A stretch of DNA of 64,000 nt from UBA1368 sp964563125 (GCA_964563125.1 CAZLVY010000003.1:1-64000); one strand, 5' to 3'; shown: positions 53,403 through 62,961, counted from the first letter of the stretch. Numbers and translations are program-made. The notes: generated by a model not told the origin, from the letters alone.

Positions 53403-55397
53403 CTACATTACCTCTGTGTTAAGCTCAATCAATAACGGGATATTTAAAGCCTCAATAGTCGCCTCTAGTGGTACGCCTGTTTCAAGGTCATACCCCATAG
53501 CTTGCCAATGATATTTTGACTGGGCATCGGCCAGAGTAGTGACATTCTTCAAGGGACCGTATTTCAACGGCGGATCGCCCTGCATTCTCTTGGGCAGATG
53601 TCTGTCAGCTGGATTTATGCCGTGCTTGATGTTGAACATATGGCGCAGGGTTTGTATTCTTTTGCCCATTTCCAGATATTCATCACCTGTTATTTGCCAA
53701 CCTGCAGCAGCGTTAAGATATTCGATCAGCTTCCACATATGGACACCCATTAACTGACCATAATAGCATCCACCTGCACCGTCAACCACCATTGAGTAGC
53801 AGGCAGTTGCACAGCTGGCAATTCCTATAGCTTCGTTAGGGATATGATCGGCTTTCTTAGCATGCGGTTTTATGGGAGGAGCCCAGGAACAAATATCCCA
53901 CAAGGCCATATTGCCATACATGCTGCCGGAGCCAATGGTATGCTTGCCAGGAGCCGGTTCCGTCATGAAGTGAACAGCAAGCTGTGGGTCACATCTGGGA
54001 TCATGCATCCCCGGTTCCTGACCACCTACATGCATAGCGTATTGCGCAGTTTCCAAACCGAAATATTCAACTGCTTTCTTAACGCCGTCAGCTAGCTTAT
54101 CGCCAATGCCCTCTCTGGCAATCATCTGTTTTACGAGCTTGATGATGTCCTGATGATTGCCCCATTTCAGTTCCAGACCGCCGGTCTCTTCTGAACTGAT
54201 TAAACCTTTCTCAAAGCATTCAATGGCATATGCGACTGTATTGCCGGCAGAAATGCTGTCCATTCCAGCTCTGTTTAACAATTCATTAATATAAAAGATC
54301 GACTCAAGTTTATTGTTAAGCAACAACGGTCCGAAAGCCTCAATGGTTTCATATTCTGGCTTGTGGGTATGTTCGAATTCGCCGTTATAGATATCGCTGA
54401 TATCTATAACACCACCACAGCCTAGCGGGCAGGCATAGCAATGATATTTTTTTGTTTCTCTGGCAAATACGTTGTCCGGATTAAAGTTTTTAGACAGACC
54501 TTTGATATCTTTAGGAGCACCGTCCCAGTTTTTTACCGGACCGTCGCCGCTATTTACAGCCATTACCGTATTAACCGAGGTACCCCATTTACGCAGCGGG
54601 GCAACATTGGCCGGACCGTCCAAGGGTATGCTGAGTGGCAGCGCACCTAATACTTTCCCCAGGATACCGTAGATACTGCCTTTCATAGCACCGGGAGGAT
54701 AAGCCTTTTTGACCTTCGCAGCCAGCTCTTTGCTTATTTCTTTTACTTTTTCCTTATCTTCACAGTCAATTTTCTGGCTGCCAGCCAGAACAACCGCCTT
54801 AAGCTTCTTGCTGCCCATTACCGCACCGACTCCGGAACGGGCAGCGATTCTGCCGCCTTCGTTGCAAATACCGGAAATAAGAGAAATATTTTCTCCTGCC
54901 GTACCGATAACTGCAGCTGCAGCTTTCTTTTTACCGCTGTTGATTGCCAGGAGTTTCTTTTCAGCTTCAACGGCATCCATCCCCCAACAATCTGTAGCTT
55001 CTCTTAACTCGCATACCTCATTGTCCATATAAAGGTAGACCGGTTTCTCGCTGATTCCCTTGAAAAAGATAGCGTCCACTCCGCACTGCTTAATGGCAGG
55101 GGAAAAATTACCGCCACAATTTGCGTCTCCCCAGCCCCCGGTCAACGGAGATTTTGTCACTACCATCCATCGACCGCACATCAGAGCTCCCGTACCAGTC
55201 AACGCGCCGCTGACAAAGCCAATAATGTTTTCAGCTCCCAGCGGGTCAGCACCTGACGGAATGTTTTTGTACAGATACCATGCACCCAATCCCTTGCCTG
55301 ACAGAACCTGATTATACACTTGGTCGGGCACTTTTTTCTTAACTATCGTTTTATCCGAAAGATTGACTTCCAAAATGTGCCCCATACAACTTTTCAT
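53403..55397 (-). CDS. AOR-family (tungsten/molybdenum-pterin) aldehyde:ferredoxin oxidoreductase
   Basis: 664 residues from ATG 55397, which has AAAGGGGG 8 bases upstream; an ATG nine codons earlier lacks a site. N-terminal domain: GHILEVNLSDKTIV, GKGLGAWYLYKNI, SPLTGGWGDANCGG. The [4Fe-4S] ligands are Cys320, 323, 327 (CYACPLGC) and one of Cys529/Cys533 (ASCATAC). HDPRCDPQLAV near residue 456 corresponds to the pterin-binding DPR block. It oxidises aldehydes to acids with ferredoxin, or the reverse; related BamB-type benzoyl-CoA reductases share the fold, but no BamC-I partners are present. First gene of the operon with the GRE. Confidence 0.92.
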   Translation of the reverse strand: MKSCMGHILEVNLSDKTIVKKKVPDQVYNQVLSGKGLGAWYLYKNIPSGADPLGAENIIGFVSGALTGTGALMCGRWMVVTKSPLTGGWGDANCGGNFSPAIKQCGVDAIFFKGISEKPVYLYMDNEVCELREATDCWGMDAVEAEKKLLAINSGKKKAAAAVIGTAGENISLISGICNEGGRIAARSGVGAVMGSKKLKAVVLAGSQKIDCEDKEKVKEISKELAAKVKKAYPPGAMKGSIYGILGKVLGALPLSIPLDGPANVAPLRKWGTSVNTVMAVNSGDGPVKNWDGAPKDIKGLSKNFNPDNVFARETKKYHCYACPLGCGGVIDISDIYNGEFEHTHKPEYETIEAFGPLLLNNKLESIFYINELLNRAGMDSISAGNTVAYAIECFEKGLISSEETGGLELKWGNHQDIIKLVKQMIAREGIGDKLADGVKKAVEYFGLETAQYAMHVGGQEPGMHDPRCDPQLAVHFMTEPAPGKHTIGSGSMYGNMALWDICSWAPPIKPHAKKADHIPNEAIGIASCATACYSMVVDGAGGCYYGQLMGVHMWKLIEYLNAAAGWQITGDEYLEMGKRIQTLRHMFNIKHGINPADRHLPKRMQGDPPLKYGPLKNVTTLADAQSKYHWQAMGYDLETGVPLEATIEALNIPLLIELNTEVM

Positions 55398-55501
55398 TTC
55401 TGATCCCCCTTTCCTGATAATCATCTGTTAAAACTATGTATTCCTTCGGCTATACAAGATCTTTGAAAAACGTGTTATTACATTTAAACAACGATAAATA
55501 G

Positions 55502-55538
55502 TTATGGTAACAACGTTATAGTAACACTGTTACCATAA
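55502..55538. promoter_or_regulatory. 37-bp palindromic operator upstream of the AOR-GRE operon
   Basis: TTATGGTAACA (55502-55512) and TGTTACCATAA (55528-55538) are perfect inverted repeats; between them GTTATAGTAAC (55515-55525) is symmetric about the same centre (55520). Overall 15 of 18 base pairs match. It contains four GTAAC/GTTAC-type half-sites. There is no T-run, so it is not a terminator. It lies 105-141 bases before the AOR start and is best read as the binding site of the operon's TetR regulator. Confidence 0.8.
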
Positions 55539-55868
55539 AAAGACAATGCATTTTAATGCCCATCCTCTTTTGTAGAAACACTAATACTGGTCGGCGCTTG
55601 AAGAGATGGAAACAATAAGATCACAGGTAAAGGGGGAAACTAGTTGCATAGATGCACAAACTATTTTTGTTTAATCTTTATCCTTGATTTAGAACACCTG
55701 TCTCTCTTCTTTTCCCTTCTGGTATCATATATATACTTGAAGAGCGATGTTATGCCTGTTGCTTTTTATCTCTACAATCATCCATATTTTAATACCCTCC
55801 AAAAAAGGCAGGAATTTCACAATTCAGGAGCGAAGAATTAATTTAAACATGTCTTCGGAGGGAAAGCG
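55539..55868. other. intergenic region left of the comM-like gene
   Basis: Presumably holds the divergent promoters for the AOR operon and the comM-like gene. No structured RNA or conserved small gene is recognisable; a 65-codon frame at 55644-55841 has no ribosome site and no family resemblance. Confidence 0.4.
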
Positions 55869-57395
55869 ATGTTAGCTACCCTGAATACTCTATTCATTAA
55901 TGGCATTGAGGCCAAGCCGGTTACAGTAGAGGTTGATATTCAAAACGGATTGCCTGATTTTCAAATAGTAGGATTAGCCTCAACAGCTATTAAAGAAGCT
56001 CGAGAAAGAGTCCGCTCGGCTATTAAAAATTGTGATTATAAATTTCCTAATCAAAAAATTATCGTTAATCTGGCCCCGGCGGATTTAAAAAAAGAAGGTA
56101 CCCATTTTGATTTAGCCATCGCTTTGGGAATACTGATTGCTTCTGAACAGGTTAAATCAGATGTCGCGCAGTTATTCTATTTAGCCGGTGAATTATCCCT
56201 CGATGGTTCTATCCGCAAGGTCCCCGGTATTTTACCTATGGCTTTGGAACTGATCAATCTAAATCATCCGGTACAATTCTTGGTTCCCGAGGAAAACAGA
56301 TCGGAAGCTTCTTTAGTAAATGAAGTTTCTTCCTTACCTGTTGCTCATCTTACCCAAGTAATTAAATGGGTTGAGGGAGAGATTGCTTTACATACGGTTG
56401 AACCTGATATGCAGATGACATATGTAAATGTTTCTCAAGCAGATTTTGCCGATGTAAAAGGGCAGGATACTGCTAAACGAGCTTTACAAATAACTGCTGC
56501 CGGTATGCATAATATATTGCTGATTGGCCCGCCGGGTGGAGGTAAAACCATGTTAGCCCGTCGTGTGGTCTCTATCTTTCCGGATATGAACCGCCAGGAA
56601 GTATTGGAATCCACGCGTATATATTCGGTAGCCAATTTGCTTGATAGTGAGCAACCTCTAATTAAGAGCAGACCGTTTCGCTCTCCTCATAAAAATGCTT
56701 CATCTGCCAGCATTGTTGGTGGAGGGAAAATTCCCCGCCCAGGTGAAATAAGTTTAGCCCAAAATGGCGTATTATTTTTAGATGAACTACCCGAGTTTAA
56801 CCGTGATGTTTTAGAATCTCTGCGTCAGCCTTTAGAAGATAAGGTGATTACTGTAGCCCGTGCTCACGGCGCCTACACTTTTCCCGCCAATTTTGTTCTG
56901 ATAGGCAGTATGAACCCCTGCCCCTGCGGTAATTTTGGCTCACAGGTCGAATGCCGCTGTACTCCCATACAGATTCATAAATATTTAAGCCGTATCAGCG
57001 GTCCTCTTTTAGACCGTATGGATCTTCATGTGGAAGTGCCCCGCGTCCATTTTGACCAGTTAAAAGACCGCAGTCAGGGTGAAACTTCTGAACAAATTAA
57101 AGAAAGGGTTTCTTTAGCCCGCGCTGTACAAGAAAAAAGATTTGCCCATCATCACATAAAGGTAAACGCTTTAATGACTCCTGGTGATGTTAAGCGCTAC
57201 TGTGTATTAAATGATGAATCGGAACATCTTTTAAAAGCCGCCTTTATTAAACTGAATTTAAGTGCCAGAGGTTATGACCGCATCCTGAAAGTCTCCAGAA
57301 CTATTGCTGATCTGAATAACGAATCTGCCATACAAATTCAACATGTAGCAGAAGCGCTGCAATATAGAAGTTTGGATAAGAAATACTGGATGTAA
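55869..57395 (+). CDS. comM: YifB/ComM family magnesium chelatase-like AAA+ ATPase
   Basis: 508 residues. N-terminal Lon-protease-like S5 fold (1 to about 170), then AAA+ with Walker A IGPPGGGKTML near residue 220, Walker B LFLDELPEF, and the Cys-rich NPCPCGNFGSQVECRC, ending with a Mg-chelatase C-terminal domain. In Vibrio, ComM is a branch-migration helicase in natural transformation. GGAGGG precedes the ATG. Single gene. Confidence 0.93.
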   Translation: MLATLNTLFINGIEAKPVTVEVDIQNGLPDFQIVGLASTAIKEARERVRSAIKNCDYKFPNQKIIVNLAPADLKKEGTHFDLAIALGILIASEQVKSDVAQLFYLAGELSLDGSIRKVPGILPMALELINLNHPVQFLVPEENRSEASLVNEVSSLPVAHLTQVIKWVEGEIALHTVEPDMQMTYVNVSQADFADVKGQDTAKRALQITAAGMHNILLIGPPGGGKTMLARRVVSIFPDMNRQEVLESTRIYSVANLLDSEQPLIKSRPFRSPHKNASSASIVGGGKIPRPGEISLAQNGVLFLDELPEFNRDVLESLRQPLEDKVITVARAHGAYTFPANFVLIGSMNPCPCGNFGSQVECRCTPIQIHKYLSRISGPLLDRMDLHVEVPRVHFDQLKDRSQGETSEQIKERVSLARAVQEKRFAHHHIKVNALMTPGDVKRYCVLNDESEHLLKAAFIKLNLSARGYDRILKVSRTIADLNNESAIQIQHVAEALQYRSLDKKYWM

Positions 57396-57482
57396 AAGAA
57401 AATAATGCTATGGTATTAAATAGAATTTTATAGATAACTCAGATATATATGCAATTAATTACTAGCAAGGGGAGGGATTCTT

Positions 57483-58973
57483 ATGACGGGCAATTTCATT
57501 CTGGCAATTGACCAGGGAACAACCGGTACTACTTGTTTATTAATTGATCATGATGGAAATATTATTTGTCGGGGAAATCGGGAGTTCACTCAGTTTTATC
57601 CTAAGCCCGGTTGGGTAGAACATGATCCTCAGGAAATATGGGCGGTTACTCTAAGTGTTGCTAAACAGGTAATTCTGCAGGCTAATCTTAATAGCAGCCA
57701 AATTGCCGGTATCGGTATTACCAATCAACGTGAAACTACAGTAGTCTGGGATAAAAAGACCGGGCAGCCAGTTTGTAATGCAATTGTATGGCAATGCCGC
57801 CGCACTGCTTCGCTCTGTGAGGAATTAAAGGCCGCTGGGTTGGAAAAGACTGTTAAAGATAAGACCGGCTTAGTTATTGATGCTTATTTTTCCGCTACCA
57901 AAATAGCCTGGATTTTAGAAAATATTCCCGGCGCCCGGCAAAAGGCTGAAGCAGGGGAACTGCTATTTGGGACTATTGATTCATGGTTAGTATGGAAACT
58001 TACCGGCGGTAAAGTTCACATAACTGATTATTCCAACGCCTCCCGCACTATGCTTTATAATATTCATCAACTGGAGTGGGATAAAGATTTGTTGGAATTT
58101 TTGCATATCCCATTTTCTATGCTGCCCCGGGTGGCATCCTCCAGTGAAGTATACGGTCTTACTGAAGCAGATATTCTGGGAACCGAAATACCCATTGCCG
58201 GTGTGGCCGGTGACCAGCAGGCAGCTTTATTTGGCCAGACTTGTTTTCAAGCGGGAACTGCCAAGAATACTTATGGTACAGGCTGTTTTCTTCTTATGAA
58301 CACTGGTATTACACCAGTTAAATCTGAGCAGGGCCTTTTGACTACTATTGCCTGGGGATTAAACAATCAAGTTGAATACGCTTTAGAAGGTAGTGTCTTT
58401 ATTGCCGGAGCAGCTATTCAATGGCTGCGCGATGAGCTGAAGATTATAAGCAATGCCGCTGAATCAGAATCAATGGCAAAGTCTTTGCCGGATAACGGCG
58501 GCGTCTATATGGTACCTGCTTTTGTAGGACTAGGCGCTCCCTACTGGGACATGTATGCTCGCGGCACTATTACAGGACTGACCCGTGGAACCAAAAGAGA
58601 ACATTTGGCTCGTGCTGCATTGGAAGCGATTGCCTTTCAAACCTCTGATATATTAAATGCTATGACAGTAGATTCAGGAATAACTTTAAATTCTTTAAAA
58701 GTTGACGGCGGTGCTGCCAGCAACAATTTTTTAATGCAATTTCAAGCTGATATCCTGGGTGTAGATGTTGAAAGACCTTTAATTACTGAATCTACCGCAT
58801 TGGGTGCCGGTTTTCTGGCCGGTCTTGCACTGGGATATTGGAAAGATCAGCAGGAAATTACCGGTATTAGAAAAGTGGATCGCAGCTTTTATCCGGTTAT
58901 GCAGCCTGACGAACGTCTGGATATATTGCATGGCTGGAAATGTGCTGTTAACTGCGCTTTGTCCGGGAAATAA
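57483..58973 (+). CDS. glpK: glycerol kinase
   Basis: 496 residues, normal length. Phosphorylates glycerol to sn-glycerol 3-phosphate. DQGTTGTTCLLID at the N-terminus (ATP), GITNQRETTVVWDKKTG, DYSNASRTMLYNI, AGDQQAALFGQ, KNTYGTGCFLLMNTG and GAASNNFLMQFQADIL are FGGY-family glycerol-kinase blocks. No glpF or glpD neighbour. AGGGGAGGG precedes the ATG. Confidence 0.95.
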   Translation: MTGNFILAIDQGTTGTTCLLIDHDGNIICRGNREFTQFYPKPGWVEHDPQEIWAVTLSVAKQVILQANLNSSQIAGIGITNQRETTVVWDKKTGQPVCNAIVWQCRRTASLCEELKAAGLEKTVKDKTGLVIDAYFSATKIAWILENIPGARQKAEAGELLFGTIDSWLVWKLTGGKVHITDYSNASRTMLYNIHQLEWDKDLLEFLHIPFSMLPRVASSSEVYGLTEADILGTEIPIAGVAGDQQAALFGQTCFQAGTAKNTYGTGCFLLMNTGITPVKSEQGLLTTIAWGLNNQVEYALEGSVFIAGAAIQWLRDELKIISNAAESESMAKSLPDNGGVYMVPAFVGLGAPYWDMYARGTITGLTRGTKREHLARAALEAIAFQTSDILNAMTVDSGITLNSLKVDGGAASNNFLMQFQADILGVDVERPLITESTALGAGFLAGLALGYWKDQQEITGIRKVDRSFYPVMQPDERLDILHGWKCAVNCALSGK

Positions 58974-58976
58974 TAA

Positions 58977-59038
58977 AAAACGGTGCTGTTCAGTATTACT
59001 AACATTCTTTTAGTTAGATTTCCAACCAGCACCGTTTT
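58977..59038. terminator. bidirectional terminator between glpK and the alpha/beta hydrolase
   Basis: AAAACGGTGCTG pairs with CAGCACCGTTTT (12 bp) over a long loop that itself holds CTAAC/GTTAG. Both outer flanks are A- or T-rich in the right sense. Confidence 0.88.
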
Positions 59039-59055
59039 GTTTTTGAATAAAATAT

Positions 59056-59904
59056 TTAAGCGATAAGCTTAACGATCCAATCTTTAATTATGGCCAGAAC
59101 TTTTTCTCTTTCGCTAGCAGTCTCATTCATGGTTTCATGGTAGAGATTTTCAAATATGAAAAGCTCCTTATCCTTAGAACTGGCTTTTTGCATAACTTCC
59201 TCACTGCCCCGGTAATCCACGATTCCATCTGCTTTGCCATGAATTATTAAAAGCGGCAGTACCAGTTCTGCTGCCCGGTCCAAGCATTCCTGTCCTGCTG
59301 CAGTAAATTCAGTATACCATCTGCTTGATACCCGGTCATGGACCAGGGGGTCTTTAATATATGCTTCCACAACACTTTTATCGTGTGACAACATATTACT
59401 GTCCAGCCCACTGGACAAAGTCAGTGCCGGTAAAGCCTTAGATAAAAACAGTGCCGCTTTGGCTTTGAGGGGAGCAACCTCCACGGTATTTCTAAAGCCA
59501 GCAGAGGATAGAATCAAACCTTGAAAATCCTGACCATACTTTAGTATATACTTAAAAGCTATTACGCCACCCAAACTGTGTCCTAAAATTATCAGCGGTA
59601 AATCGGGGTTTTCCTCCCGGGCTTTCTTTACTAAAAGATTAAAATCATCTACATATTCATCAAAGGACATTATGTGGCCTTTTTTCCCGCCGGAGCGACC
59701 GTGTCCGCGATGGTCAAGAGCATAAACCGACAAATCAGAATTCTGAATGGCATTAAGTAAATTAGCATAGCGACTGCTGTGATCTCCCAGGCCATGACAA
59801 ATAATTAGTACTCCTTTAGCCTGGTCTCTTTTCCAGGTTTGATTAAACAATTTTACTCCATCCGGGCTGGAGAACTCCCCTACTTGATGAATATAATCAG
59901 ACAT
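59056..59904 (-). CDS. alpha/beta hydrolase (monoacylglycerol-lipase / lysophospholipase-like)
   Basis: 282 residues. GVLIICHGLGDHSSRYANLL (oxyanion region), VYALDHRGHGRSGG, nucleophile in LGHSLGGVIAF near residue 110, Asp in IIHGKADGIVDY and His in FENLYHETMNE. These match the Hydrolase_4 family, whose members cleave monoacylglycerols or lysophospholipids. Cytoplasmic, no signal. The MBL-fold gene is 16 bases upstream, so the two are probably co-transcribed. glpK on the other strand could use glycerol released by such a lipase. Confidence 0.88.
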   Translation of the reverse strand: MSDYIHQVGEFSSPDGVKLFNQTWKRDQAKGVLIICHGLGDHSSRYANLLNAIQNSDLSVYALDHRGHGRSGGKKGHIMSFDEYVDDFNLLVKKAREENPDLPLIILGHSLGGVIAFKYILKYGQDFQGLILSSAGFRNTVEVAPLKAKAALFLSKALPALTLSSGLDSNMLSHDKSVVEAYIKDPLVHDRVSSRWYTEFTAAGQECLDRAAELVLPLLIIHGKADGIVDYRGSEEVMQKASSKDKELFIFENLYHETMNETASEREKVLAIIKDWIVKLIA

Positions 59905-59920
59905 TACAAAATCCTCCCCT

Positions 59921-60918
59921 TCAATTATCTTTACTATTTACTTCATCTGCCTCTATACCGCTGATAAAAGACTTGATCAGGTTAATTTTTCCAAAATCAC
60001 CTTCTGAAGGTCCATATAAGCTGGTTTCCCTTCCCAGTAGTCTTTCTCTGATCTCGTCTGGATTGTTATTTTCCTTATATAGTTCTTTTACCTTAGCAAA
60101 TAAGTCTTCCCAATAAGCTATTTTTCTCTTAATCGCTTCTTTGGCATCTGTAACTATTAAACCCGAACTGCAAAACAGGATGGAAAAATCGTACTGCAAT
60201 AGTTTAGAAAGTGATGCTAATGTCTCTACCACATTCTCATCACTTCTTAATGTCGGGACTTGTTCGCGCACAAAAATATCTCCCGCAAACAACCATCCCT
60301 GCTCTGGTTCCAGTAAACAAATATGATCCGGACTATGTCCCGGAGTATGAATTATATTGAATTCGAATTGATTGGTTTTAATAGTCTTACCTATTGGATG
60401 TGCTTTTGATGCCGGTGGATCTCCCCAGGCAATATGTTGATAGGCTCGCAAGCGGTCAGTCCAGAGATGGGGATTTTCAATAAGAGGTACGGCTAGGTGG
60501 TGGGCGAAAGTATTATTAACCGCAAATTTTTGCTGAAAAATAATATTATTGCCGATATGATCTTCATGATGATGAGTATTAACAATTACATCAACTGGAT
60601 AATCTGCAAATGCCTCTTCTATTTCATCAGCAACATGATATGGTCCGGTATCAATCAACAGGCCNNNNNNNNNNNNNNNNNNNNNNNNNNNNNNNNNNNN
60701 NNNNNNNNNNNNNNNNNNNNNNNNNNNNNNNNNNNNNNNNNNNNNNNNNNNNNNNNNNNNNNNNATGCCTCTTCTATTTCATCAGCAACATGATATGGTC
60801 CGGTATCAATCAACAGGCCATCCAGATAATAACAGGCCATAGTATAAATCGGCTTTCCATCAATCAGTCTGCCCATTATAAACTGAGTGACATCACCATG
60901 ATTTTGCGAATTTATCAT
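59921..60918 (-). CDS. MBL-fold metallo-hydrolase, split by an artefactual gap
   Basis: Metallo-beta-lactamase fold: VIVNTHHHEDHIGNN carries HxHxDH, HTPGHSPDHICLLEPE and LFAGDIFV supply the later His and Asp ligands. The frame starts at ATG 60918 (MINSQNHGDVTQFIMGRLID) and enters a 100-N run, after which the same 55 bases repeat. Collapsing the duplicate and the N-run gives one continuous 843-base gene, 280 residues, in frame. The substrate is unknown; glyoxalase II-like or lactonase-like activities are possible. Confidence 0.88.
60665..60764. other. assembly gap (100 N) flanked by a 55-base duplicate
   Basis: The 55 bases at 60610-60664 and at 60765-60819 are identical. The two contigs therefore overlap and no sequence is missing. 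Confidence 0.93.
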
Positions 60919-61130
60919 TACCCCACCCCCCTATTTTCAAACTCACATTACCATCATATTACAATTATAAGTTATTATCCAGAAAATATAACATCCGGCA
61001 GTTTCCTTTCAATATATTAGTATGAAGCATCAATTGATTTATTATGTTATTTCGTCTATCACCTGTCATATATATTTGTTATTATTGTTTAAAGATAAAA
61101 CTAATTTATGTTGAGGAGGGTATTCATTAA

Positions 61131-61616
61131 ATGGAAGAACGTACTATTTCTGAAACTGCTACTTCTCTAAGCCAAATAATTCTGCCCAACCAAACTAATC
61201 CTGCCGGTACTGCTCATGGAGGGGAACTTTTAAAAATGATGGATAACTGTGCGGGGGCATGTGCTACCAAGCATTCCCGCGCCATAGTAGTTACTGCTGC
61301 AATTGATGGTATAAATTTTCATGCCCCGGTCTTTATGGGCAATTTGGCCACCTGCAATGCTCATCTAACCTATGTCTCCAATTCATCAATGGAAATTGCG
61401 GTAAATATTGATGCCGAAGACTTAATGCAGGGTACACGCCAGTGCTGTATTACAGCTTATTTTACTTTCGTGGCTCTGGGTGAAAATATGACGCCTATGA
61501 AGATACCGCGGCTTAAACTTGAAAATACTATGGAAGAGGAAGAATTTGAAGCAGGAAGGGTCAGAAGCAAAGCGAGAAAAGAAAATCCGCAGGTGTGTTG
61601 GTTATCTCTTTACTAA
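61131..61616 (+). CDS. hotdog-fold acyl-CoA thioesterase
   Basis: 161 residues. The BACH/YciA-type block NPAGTAHGGELLKMMDNCAGACA near residue 25 contains the catalytic Asp; VTAAIDGINFHAPVFMGNLATCNAHL follows. Hydrolyses acyl-CoA thioesters, releasing free CoA. TGAGGAGGG precedes the ATG by 11 bases. Single gene convergent with the stalk-domain gene. Confidence 0.92.
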   Translation: MEERTISETATSLSQIILPNQTNPAGTAHGGELLKMMDNCAGACATKHSRAIVVTAAIDGINFHAPVFMGNLATCNAHLTYVSNSSMEIAVNIDAEDLMQGTRQCCITAYFTFVALGENMTPMKIPRLKLENTMEEEEFEAGRVRSKARKENPQVCWLSLY

Positions 61617-61628
61617 TCGAGTAGGGTA

Positions 61629-61654
61629 ATGCTGCAGTAGCTTGGCTGCAGCAT
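61629..61654. terminator. hairpin between the thioesterase and stalk-domain genes
   Basis: 9-bp perfect stem (ATGCTGCAG with CTGCAGCAT, 8-base loop) between convergent genes. Neither side has a good T-run, so termination strength is uncertain. Confidence 0.45.
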
Positions 61655-61684
61655 CATCCCTTTCACAGAACTGCACGCACGGGC

Positions 61685-62845
61685 CTAGTATTGAGAGTGG
61701 GTATAGGTTTTACCACTTTCCTGACTAATATCATATTTTACCGATTGATAAAAATCCTGGTTAGAATTCGGTGAGGTCGTCTCGTCTTCAATAATCCCAA
61801 AGCCGCTGGTCTTAAGTATTTGGGTAATAAACCATCCTGCCGAGCCGTCATCAGGCAACTTCTCTACCACCATTTTTTCGGTTGCTATAGCATGGGTCTG
61901 GCCGGAAAAGATTTCCGGGAAAGTGAGGGCATACTCGATCTTGGTATCGTTGAGTTCATTTCGGCTTTCTATAGTGATAGGTCCCACCTGGGGGCTGGAA
62001 CAGCCGGTAACCCAGTAAGATTGACGGACATAAGCGCTTTTATCCGCTTCCTGACGCAGTTGGGGTGACAAAGCTGCATACTGCAAAGCTCCATTGCGGG
62101 TTTGTTCGCCCCTCCCCCATAATTTTACCGCTTCATCGGCACTGTCGGGAATAAGGGCGTTTTCTATCCGTTCAATTTCGGATTTAATTTGCTCCAGATC
62201 AGGAGTCTGAATCGACAGTATATTGGTCGCCTCATTATAACCAACCCGGGCATTGAACAGGTATTCCAGCCAGTCCATAGGCAGGTAATAATGGCCCTGG
62301 TGGTTTTCAATGCTGTTAACCACGGAACTGTGTTCATAAATCCCATCATCGCTGGTAATATTGACGGTTATATGATCGCGGGGAGCGGGCAGTGTCAGTT
62401 CCACTCTTTTCGGCTTAAATTGTTCCAGGTTCAATACCCATTGCCGGTCAGACACCAGATCAGGCAGCTCTAAGTTTCTGGCCTTATCCGGCAAGGGCCA
62501 GATTTTATCGTTATATTCATCAATAGGGGGTTGCAGTGCCCCAGTATAGGCGCGGAATTTCTCTAAACTATAGAAATCCTGTGGGGTCGTAATAGTTACC
62601 GTACGGGCAGCGGCGTCCCATTCTACCGAAGTAGCTCCCAGTAAATCAGCTGACCAGCGCAAGGGTACCATGACCTGCCCATGGGTCACACTCATATAAG
62701 GGGGAGCATTTACTATGGAGCCGTTTATTTGCACCTGCAAACGAGGAGCAGCATCATCAACCGGGGCCGCGGTGGAAAAACCGCTGGTACTTACAGCAAA
62801 AAACATAAATATCAACACCAGACCGGACATAAAGTATCTTTTCAT
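61685..62845 (-). CDS. secreted protein with copper-amine-oxidase-N-like stalk domain
   Basis: 386 residues. Signal peptide (4-28, ending about STSGFSTAA). A stalk domain at about 34-95 (LQVQINGSIVNAPPYMSVTHGQVMVPLRW, ATSVEWDAAARTVTI) and a second, partial one at about 175-208 (YYLPMDWLEYLFNARVGYNEATNILSIQ). The remaining C-terminal part (about 230-386) resembles no family I know; it is not an amine oxidase. Exported to the cell surface. Confidence 0.85.
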   Translation of the reverse strand: MKRYFMSGLVLIFMFFAVSTSGFSTAAPVDDAAPRLQVQINGSIVNAPPYMSVTHGQVMVPLRWSADLLGATSVEWDAAARTVTITTPQDFYSLEKFRAYTGALQPPIDEYNDKIWPLPDKARNLELPDLVSDRQWVLNLEQFKPKRVELTLPAPRDHITVNITSDDGIYEHSSVVNSIENHQGHYYLPMDWLEYLFNARVGYNEATNILSIQTPDLEQIKSEIERIENALIPDSADEAVKLWGRGEQTRNGALQYAALSPQLRQEADKSAYVRQSYWVTGCSSPQVGPITIESRNELNDTKIEYALTFPEIFSGQTHAIATEKMVVEKLPDDGSAGWFITQILKTSGFGIIEDETTSPNSNQDFYQSVKYDISQESGKTYTHSQY

Positions 62846-62961
62846 TATTTCAATCGTTCCTTTCTCTGTATTCGTTTATAAATATCATGCATTATTCCTT
62901 TACCCCTCACTCCCTTGCTTCCTTAATTAGGTGAATAAAGAATGATGCATGGTTAATAATC

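Noticed and set aside
53403..55397. BamB-type benzoyl-CoA reductase identity for the AOR protein
   Set aside because: Length is similar, but none of the BamC-I electron-transfer genes are present and a MoaD-like gene plus GRE context fits an aldehyde oxidoreductase better.
55644..55841. 65-codon plus-strand ORF before the comM-like gene
   Set aside because: No ribosome site and low-complexity hydrophobic composition typical of AT-rich intergenic DNA.
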